This document shows, piece after piece, positions 6,845-12,600 of a stretch of DNA of 15,077 bases; positions within the stretch are counted from its first letter, which is position 1, and each line of letters begins with the position of its first letter. The translations under genes and the position numbers were made by a program. The notes beneath the pieces were generated by a model. That model worked only from the letters and a program-made list of their open reading frames with translations. It was not told the DNA's origin and ran no database searches. This stretch comes from Candidatus Omnitrophota bacterium (GTDB lineage: Bacteria > NPL-UPA2 > BS750m-G34): contig JADHWT010000020.1 in assembly GCA_016783345.1 (NCBI GenBank), positions 1-15,077 on the forward strand, written 5' to 3'.

Positions 6845-6898
6845 TCTGCCACATTAGAAGTAAATAAATGGTTGCAAAAAAGAAAAAAATGTGGTAGA
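6845..6898. repeat. Inverted repeat with long A-rich loop
   Basis: TCTGCCACATT (6845-6855) and AATGTGGTAGA (6888-6898) are complementary over 11 bases with one G-T pair, separated by 32 bases rich in A. It lies between the left-end repeat and the NYN promoter and has no counterpart in cassette A. Confidence 0.5.
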
Positions 6899-6959
6899 AA
6901 TAACTATAAGATTAAGGTTGAGGGACTTGATAAAATCTAGGTTTTGTGGTATATTTATA

Positions 6960-6989
6960 TTGACAGGTTAGAGACTAATATGCTATAAT
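6960..6989 (+). promoter_or_regulatory. Strong sigma70-type promoter of the NYN leader
   Basis: Perfect TTGACA (6960-6965) and perfect TATAAT (6984-6989) are 18 bases apart. The predicted start, near 6996, lies just before the two leader hairpins. This is the best promoter match in the window. Confidence 0.8.
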
Positions 6990-6994
6990 CATTG

Positions 6995-7058
6995 ACATCA
7001 CCCCAGTAGAATATTATGTTCTACTGGCCCCGAGTCCCTGTGGACTCGGGTTTTTTTT
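6995..7058 (+). ncRNA. Candidate two-hairpin leader RNA ending in a terminator
   Basis: From the predicted start the RNA would be about 60 bases. It folds into CCAGTAGAA (7002-7010) with TTCTACTGG (7019-7027 by count, nine pairs), directly followed by CCCGAGTCC (7029-7037) with GGACTCGGG (7042-7050) and eight T. The unit promoter-hairpin-terminator ends just before the GGAG ribosome site of the NYN gene, so it could be a small RNA, an attenuator, or both. It is a structural prediction only. Confidence 0.5.
7029..7058 (+). terminator. Terminator abutting the NYN ribosome binding site
   Basis: CCCGAGTCC and GGACTCGGG form nine perfect pairs with loop CTGT, followed by TTTTTTTT (7051-7058). GGAG of the ribosome site begins at 7059 and the start codon at 7070, so any NYN mRNA from the upstream promoter must read through it. 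Confidence 0.85.
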
Positions 7059-7069
7059 GGAGAATAAAT

Positions 7070-7773
7070 ATGGGTGAAGAAATAAAACAAAAGAAAAGAG
7101 TATTTGCATTAGTTGATGGGTTTAACTTATATCACTCTATAGCGGATAAACCTTCTGCTAAAAGGTATAAAGATGCAAAAGATTTAAGAATGTATAAATG
7201 GTTGAATTTGCGTAAATTAGTAGAGAGTTTTATTCTAAAAGACGAAGAAATTATAAAGATTTTGTATTTTTCTGCATATTCGTTTTGGAGACCAGATAGG
7301 GTGAAAAGGCATCAAACATATGTGCGAGCTTTAAGAACTGTTGGAGTGACACCTGTGATTTCAAAATTTAAAGACAAAATCATTAGATGCAAAAGCTGCC
7401 AAAAAACATTTAAAACATACGAAGAAAAACAGACAGATGTTCAGATTGCAATCAATTTATTTAAAGAAGGCATGGACGACTCTTACGATAAAGTTTTAGT
7501 TATTTCGGGAGATAGTGATTTGATACCAGCGATTGAAGCAGTAAAAGAAAAGTTTCCTAAAAACATGTATTTCCACCATTAAGGGCAATTGAATCCTTGA
7601 AGGCTGTTGTTGATTCATATGCAAGAATCCGAGAGCATCATTTATCAATGAGTCAATTTCCAGACATAATTGATTTAAGCGGAGGAGATAAGCTTCTTAA
7701 GCCGGAAGAATGGAAGAAAGAAAATTTAGTGCCCAAACGGTGCCCACCCAATACCAAAACAACCGCAATTTGA
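7070..7773 (+). pseudogene. NYN-domain (PIN-like) ribonuclease, frameshifted near the end
   Basis: The reading frame from ATG 7070 encodes a NYN-domain protein: Asp16 in FALVDGFNLYHS, Asp123 in KQTDVQIAINL, and Asp148/Asp150 in VLVISGDSDLIPAIE, the acidic residues of the PIN-like active site, plus a Cys-x2-Cys (107, 110) that may hold a zinc. The zero frame stops at 7580-7582 after 170 residues. The -1 frame continues FPPLRAIESLKAVVDSYARIREHH...LLKPEEWK to TGA 7771-7773, matching the usual family ending, so one A seems lost from the run at 7559-7563. The intact protein would have about 234 residues. ATG 7070 is chosen over 7016 because 7016 lies inside the leader hairpins and GGAG (7059-7062) precedes 7070. 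Confidence 0.8.
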
Positions 7774-7809
7774 TATAAACAAATCTCCGCCATATCTTTT
7801 CCCATTCCA

Positions 7810-7830
7810 ACAGAAAACTACCGATCACCT
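7810..7830 (+). repeat. Cassette right-end repeat, copy B
   Basis: Same 21-base block as 3792-3812 (ACAGAAAACTACCG...CACCT, 19 of 21 identical), 37 bases after the NYN stop. The similarity fades within a few bases on either side. Confidence 0.65.
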
Positions 7831-7934
7831 GTAATGCCCGTAGGCAAACAAACCCAGTAGCCGAAAATGCCATCAGTTATCATCTGCCACAAAACTCCCT
7901 TTAAGGTTTAGGAGCTCAAAAATGGCAGAGAAGA

Positions 7935-8012
7935 GAAGGGATTGCTTCGCTGGCTGCGCCAGCCCGCAATGACGTTGTTATTCGCGGCCGGGAGGGGCGC
8001 AATGACAGGGAG
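7935..8012. repeat. Palindromic intergenic repeat, third copy, chimaeric
   Basis: GATTGC-TTC-GCTGGC-TGC-GCCAGC-CC-GCAAT is a complete unit one. It is followed by TTCGCGGCCGGGAGG, the left half of unit two, which then switches into GCGCAATGACAGGG, the right end of unit one. The copy therefore looks like a recombinant of the two repeat families. Confidence 0.6.
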
Positions 8013-8044
8013 GTAAAGACAAGGGGGCCGGGAAAAGCGCTTTT

Positions 8045-8104
8045 TGATGTGCGACAATTACTTAATGATTCAACAGGATGGGTAATTATAATTGTCGCAC
8101 ATCA
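8045..8104. repeat. Perfect 16-bp inverted repeat with 28-base spacer
   Basis: TGATGTGCGACAATTA (8045-8060) is exactly complementary to TAATTGTCGCACATCA (8089-8104). The 28-base spacer contains no T-tract or gene. The 60-base unit resembles a short mobile palindromic element rather than a terminator. Confidence 0.7.
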
Positions 8105-8108
8105 CAGT

Positions 8109-8140
8109 AGGGCGAAGCCCTGAGCGAAGTCGAAGGGAGG
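8109..8140. repeat. Short dispersed repeat (CCCTGAGCGAAGTCGAAGGG type)
   Basis: GGGCGAAGCCCTGAGCGAAG followed by TCGAAGGGAGGG matches a very common dispersed sequence of environmental bacterial genomes. It is seen once in this window. Confidence 0.55.
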
Positions 8141-8171
8141 GGCCTGGTTTCAATGGGCTGCCTCGGGCGGG
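8139..8171. repeat. Direct repeat left of the ORF6N locus
   Basis: GGGGCCT, six variable bases, AATGGGCTGCCTCGGGCGGG. The same pattern occurs at 8951-8983 with about 26 of 33 bases identical; the two copies bracket the ORF6N gene and its palindromes. Confidence 0.5.
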
Positions 8172-8184
8172 ATCTTACTTGAAA

Positions 8185-8216
8185 ATGCCAGATTAAAAAA
8201 ATCTGGTATTTTTTTT
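8185..8216 (+). terminator. Rho-independent terminator, second copy of the ATGCCAGA type
   Basis: ATGCCAGATT (8185-8194) pairs with AATCTGGTAT (8200-8209), ten pairs with one G-U, loop of five A, then a run of T to 8216. It is nearly the same hairpin as at 4262-4290. No gene lies directly upstream, so it may be a leftover or part of a repeat. Confidence 0.65.
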
Positions 8217-8349
8217 ATTTTTTGAAAGAAAATGCCGACTTTTTACGTCTTATTATATGAGGGGTATAAAAAGGGATTTAGCTGATTTTAGGACTAAATG
8301 ACTCTAGGTGAGCGTGAAATGTGGAATGAGGGGTAGGGGAGAGAGGGCT

Positions 8350-8411
8350 TTCTTTGAGGTCGCAAATTGCGACCTCAAAGAATCTTGATATCGCAATTTG
8401 CGATATCAAGA
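8350..8411. promoter_or_regulatory. Two abutting long palindromes upstream of the ORF6N gene
   Basis: The first (8350-8382) has 16-base perfect arms TTCTTTGAGGTCGCAA around one central A. The second (8383-8411) has 14-base perfect arms TCTTGATATCGCAA around one central T. They touch without a gap and share the core TCGCAA-A/T-TTGCGA. They end 14 bases before the ATG, partly against the ribosome site. They could be operators for a dimeric DNA-binding protein or, in RNA, hairpins masking the start. Confidence 0.75.
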
Positions 8412-8424
8412 GAAAGGGGGAGCT

Positions 8425-8943
8425 ATGGGGCATATTATGATTTCGGATGTAAATATAGAACAAAAGATTTTCTTTATACGAGGCCATAAGGTTATGCTGG
8501 ATAAAGAGTTAGCAAAACTTTACGGTGTTTCTACGAAGCGCCTAAACGAGCAAGTTAAGAGAAACGTAAAAAGGTTTCCTGAAGACTTCATGTTTCAACT
8601 AACATGGGAAGAGGCAGAGTCTTCAAGGTCGCAATTTGCGACCTTGAAGAAAGGGCGTAATATCAAATATCTTCCCTATGCCTTTACAGAACAGGGAGTT
8701 GCGATGCTTTCAGGCGTTCTTAACAGCGAAAGAGCCGTTCAGGTTAATATTGCTATTATGCGTGCTTTTGTAAGGCTGCGCCAAATTCTCTCTACTAACA
8801 AAGAGCTTGCCCATAAGTTGGCGCAGCTTGAGCGCAAGACAGAAAAGCACGATACTGAAATCCGGGCTATCTTCGAAGCCATCCGCCAGCTTATGGCGCC
8901 GCCTGAAAGGCCAAAGCGCAAAATAGACTTTCATCCTGGGTAA
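8425..8943 (+). CDS. ORF6N-domain DNA-binding protein (KilA-N related)
   Basis: The 172-residue product has an N-terminal ORF6N domain, about residues 8-95: NIEQKIFFIRGHKVMLDKELAKLYGV..., KRNVKRFPEDFMFQLTWEE, and the hallmark KYLPYAFTEQGVAMLSGVL. A helical, probably coiled-coil tail follows (about 118-157, QILSTNKELAHKLAQLERKTEKHDTEIRAIFEAIRQL), suited to dimerisation. Such proteins occur in phages and mobile islands and are thought to bind DNA. I chose ATG 8425 because AAAGGGGGAG lies just upstream and residues before it would be encoded by a palindrome. The palindrome core found twice upstream also lies inside the gene (codons 66-76, SSRSQFATLKK), suggesting autoregulation or spread of the palindrome. 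Confidence 0.85.
   Translation: MGHIMISDVNIEQKIFFIRGHKVMLDKELAKLYGVSTKRLNEQVKRNVKRFPEDFMFQLTWEEAESSRSQFATLKKGRNIKYLPYAFTEQGVAMLSGVLNSERAVQVNIAIMRAFVRLRQILSTNKELAHKLAQLERKTEKHDTEIRAIFEAIRQLMAPPERPKRKIDFHPG
8620..8650. repeat. Third palindrome, inside the ORF6N gene
   Basis: TCTTCAAGGTCGCAA (8620-8634), central T, and TTGCGACCTTGAAGA (8636-8650) form a perfect 15-base-arm palindrome. It has the same TCGCAATTTGCGA core as 8383-8411 and encodes SSRSQFATLK in the protein. Confidence 0.8.
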
Positions 8944-8950
8944 TAAAGTT

Positions 8951-8983
8951 GGGGCCTTGGGTGAATGGGCTGTCTCGAGCAGG
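8951..8983. repeat. Direct repeat right of the ORF6N locus
   Basis: GGGGCCT, six variable bases, AATGGGCTGTCTCGAGCAGG begins seven bases after the ORF6N stop codon. It is the partner of 8139-8171 in the same orientation. Confidence 0.5.
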
Positions 8984-9383
8984 CTTTTCCCAGAATCACT
9001 AGGAAGTAGACCTGCCTCAAAAATACCCCATAAAAAATAAAAGCTTTTTTCCTGCCGCGACACAACGCTGTCGCCTACCCCCTTATAATATAATCAAGAA
9101 AAATAAAAATCAAAGGGCAGCCCCTATCTTGCTTTCTACAGATGGGGGTATGCCCCTCCAAACCCGGTCCCGGTGGGCCATGCAAACAGCGAAATTAAGA
9201 TACCTCCCGCGCTTAAAGGGAGAACCCGGTCAGTAAAAGAGTAAAGACCTTCGCCAGGGTTATAAGTATCACTATAACCGGAAAGCGGGGGGTTTTTATT
9301 TTTAAAGCGATCGTAAAACAAAAGAGACCGGTAAAAATAAGATGCTTATGAGATAAACTTACAATAAAGACAAGGAGGTAACC
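8984..9383. other. 400-base noncoding leader region before the envelope operon
   Basis: No convincing gene is visible. GCGACA-CAACGC-TGTCGC forms a small hairpin near 9057. TATAATATAAT near 9085 could be a -10 region but lacks a clear -35. GGGCA (9115-9119)...TGCCC (9151-9155) with inner CCCC/GGGG and ATCT/AGAT pairs forms a 14-pair stem. AACCCGGT occurs twice (about 9161 and 9221). GGTTATA (9258-9264) with TATAACC (9273-9279) is a third hairpin, followed by a G-run and a T-rich tract. Together this could be a structured 5' leader of the downstream operon, but I match it to no riboswitch. Confidence 0.35.
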
Positions 9384-9653
9384 ATGGACCAGGTCCTTTA
9401 TTCAGCAGGAAGTCTTCTCTTTTCAATCTTATTATGCTCAGCTTTAGCCTTTAACCCCTTAACCGTAAAGGCCCAGCTAGAGGCGTATCAGCCGAAACTG
9501 CCTCCGCAAGCCCAGGATAGCCCGCATCCCCCGGAGATCCACCAAGGCCTTACAGATACGCCCCCTATAGCTTCCGCAATCCTTGCACACCCTATAACCT
9601 TTGAAGAGGCCCAGATACGCAAAAAAGAGGTGAAATATGCCGCCAGCATTTAA
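9384..9653 (+). CDS. Small exported Pro-rich protein of the alpha-2-macroglobulin operon
   Basis: The 89-residue product has an N-terminal signal peptide: hydrophobic core about residues 8-24 (AGSLLFSILLCSALAF) and a likely signal peptidase I site after VKA (residues 28-30). The mature part is about 60 residues, rich in Pro and Gln (YQPKLPPQAQDSPHPPEIHQ), which suggests an extended periplasmic chain. The start has a near-perfect Shine-Dalgarno AAGGAGGT (9372-9379). Its 3' end overlaps the alpha-2-macroglobulin start by 17 bases and carries that gene's ribosome site, so the two are probably translationally coupled. I recognise no family. Cys18 lies inside the hydrophobic core and does not form a good lipobox. 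Confidence 0.72.
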   Translation: MDQVLYSAGSLLFSILLCSALAFNPLTVKAQLEAYQPKLPPQAQDSPHPPEIHQGLTDTPPIASAILAHPITFEEAQIRKKEVKYAASI

Positions 9654-12600
9654 AAAAAAGTGGGCATGGGTAGTTATTCTGTTTTTAATCATCAACATAG
9701 CCGGGCTCCTTAAGATAATATCGCTGTATGAGCAGGAAACGAGCGTCATAGCCTTTATAGAAACAAAGTTTCGGCAGATTATGTGGCCGGCTAAAAAGGC
9801 CATGAAAGATATATCTAAGAGGTTTGAGGCAAAAGAAGAGTTTACAGTACGTTATATAACTCCCAATATGGATATTGAGAATCCTGAGATCTGCATTATC
9901 TTCACCCAAAAAGTAGATCTCGATAAGATAAAGGGCTATATCTCAGTAACGCCTGAGGTTGAATTCCATGCGGAATCCTACTATAACGGCTTAAAGCTTT
10001 TCGGAGACTTCAAGCCGGGCACCTCATACGCCATAGAAGTGCTGAAAGGCATGCCGTTTATTAAAGGCGCTATACTTCAAGAAACTGTCGTAGAGACAGC
10101 GGTTATGCCCGACTACCAGCCTGAACTGAAGTTTAAAGTGCCAGGTATGTACATGTCCTTGAAAGGCAGCCAGACTGTGCCTGTAGAAGTGGTAAATCTG
10201 GATAAGATAAAAGTAAAGGTCCATAAGGTCTATGGCAATAATATAGTCTATCTGCTTAATAACATGAGCGCTTATCGCATACCCAGCGATGTAGGGCTTG
10301 ATCTCTTTGAAAAGGAGATAGAGACAAAGATAGAGCGCAACAAGCCTAAGGATGTTCTAATAAGCCTGAAAGATATCCTTGGAGACGACTCCCGCGGCCT
10401 GTTCTATATGACCGTTTCAAACCCCGAGGAATATTACATGGGCTGGGACTCGAAGTTAATCCTCACCACAAATATAGGCATAGTCGCTAAAAGATCCGAG
10501 TCAGACCTTCTGGTATGGCTGAATACCATCTCCGGCACTAAGGCGGTTCCATATACAGAAGTCAAAGTATTCACAAAGACCAACCAGCAGATCCTGCAGG
10601 GGGCAACCGATGAAAGCGGATTGATACATTTTAAGGATGTGGACTGGTCAGGGGATAAGGCGCCTTTTGTAATCACGGCCTCTAATGATTACGACCTCTC
10701 CTATATTGAATTAGAAAAATGCGCCATATCCGAAACCGCCTTTGACATACAGGGAAGGCCGTATCTTAGCTCAGGGTATGAAGCCATGCTTTATACAGAC
10801 AGGGGGGTTTACAGGCCGGGTGAAACAGCGCATCTTAAGGCCATCCTGCGCAATGAAACCTGCGATGTGCCCGGTAGTTTTCCGGTTGTATTTGAGATAA
10901 AGAGGCCCGATGGCAGGGAGTTTAAGAGGCTCAATGGCATACTTTCAGAATTCGGCACAGCGGATATAGATGTTGCCATAGAAGACTACAGCCTCACAGG
11001 CGCCTATACCGCGAATCTTCTGCTTCCGGGTGATAAAAAGATCATAGGAAACTGTAAATTCAGTGTTGAGGAGTTTATGCCTGACAGGCTAAAAGTGAGC
11101 ATAGATGTGCCTGATAAAAGGTTCGGCATCAAAGACGCGATTCCGATAAACGTCCAGGCGGAACAGTTTTTCGGGGCCGCGGCATCCGGCCGTGATATTG
11201 AAGTTACCTGCCGCCTGAAGCACGCGGATTTTAAGCCAAAGGGATATGAAGATTACTCCTTTACTGACAAGTCAAAAGAGTTTTCCGCGAGGACTCTGCG
11301 CCTGGGGGAGAAGAAGTCCGATAATGAAGGCATGGCCTCATTCGAACTTAAAGTCACAGAAGATATCGCCCCGCCCTCTGTTTTAGAATGCTCTATAAGC
11401 GCTGTTGTAAAAGAGCTCGGTGGCCGGGCCATCACCTCCAATGCAAGCAGGTTAATGGACGCCTATCCTTATTATATCGGGATACGCAAGAAAGCCGAAG
11501 GTTACGCCTCTGTCGGGGAAGAGGTAAGGTTCGATTATGTGGCTGTCTCTCCTGATGGGGAAAGCGTCAAAATCCCTGATCTTGAAGTAAGCGTATATAA
11601 GATTATCTGGAGCAGCGTATTGAAAAAGGATACTAACGGCAGGTACAGGTATGTATCTGAGGACAGAGAAGAGGTTGTGTTTGAAGATACCATCAGCAGG
11701 GAGAAGGCTTCAGGGACATATGTATATACACCCAAATCATACGGCAGTTACGCCATACGAGTAAAAAGCAAGGGTAAGATCGCGCATACGGCGGGGATTG
11801 AGTTTTACTGCTCCGGTTATGGCTGTATGCCATGGTCAATGGAGAGGCCTGACAGGATAGAACTTGTGCTTGATAAATCTCTCTATAAACCGGGTGATGT
11901 CGCGAAATTACTGATTAAGTCTCCATTTCAGGGAAAGGCGCTGGTTACTGTTTCTAAAGATAAGGTCCTGCTGTCAAAATCCATAGATCTTTCAGGCGCC
12001 ACACAGGAAATCCCGATTACTATTGATAAGGACTTCTGGCCAAACGCCTATTGCGCGGTGACTGTAATAAAGCCGGTTACAGCCAGTGAGGAGTGGGTAT
12101 CTCACAGGGCATACGGCATTGTTCCTGTTATGCTTGATAATTCAGCCAATAAGTTAAAAGTCAGCATTAGCGTGCCTGAGAAGGCCCGGCCAGAAGATAC
12201 AGTCAAGGTCGATATAGATGTAAAAGACGCCAAAGGCTCGCCCAGGCAGGCTGAGCTCTCCGTGGCCCTTGTGGATGAAGGCCTGCTGCAGCTTACCGGA
12301 TACAAGACTCCGGATCCTTTTGAATTCTTCCGCGGCAAGAGAGCCAATGCAATAACCACATCAGATCTTTACTCGCTTCTTTTGCCTGAGTTCGATAAGA
12401 AGAAAGTAGGCGCTGATTCCACGCCCTCCGCTGATATGCCGGTAAGGGGTTTCGATCCCAGGAAACACCTAACCCCTATAAGCGCGAAAAGGGTAAAGCC
12501 TGTTGTGCTCTGGCAGGGCAGCAGGCTCACGGATAGGAAAGGCAGGGTAACGGTCGATTTTAAGATACCTGAGTTTTCCGGGAGATTAAGGGTGATGGTA

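Noticed and set aside
9136..9321. Minus-strand ORF of 61 codons in the leader region
   Set aside because: It starts at TTG without a ribosome site and covers strong inverted repeats, so noncoding structure explains it better.
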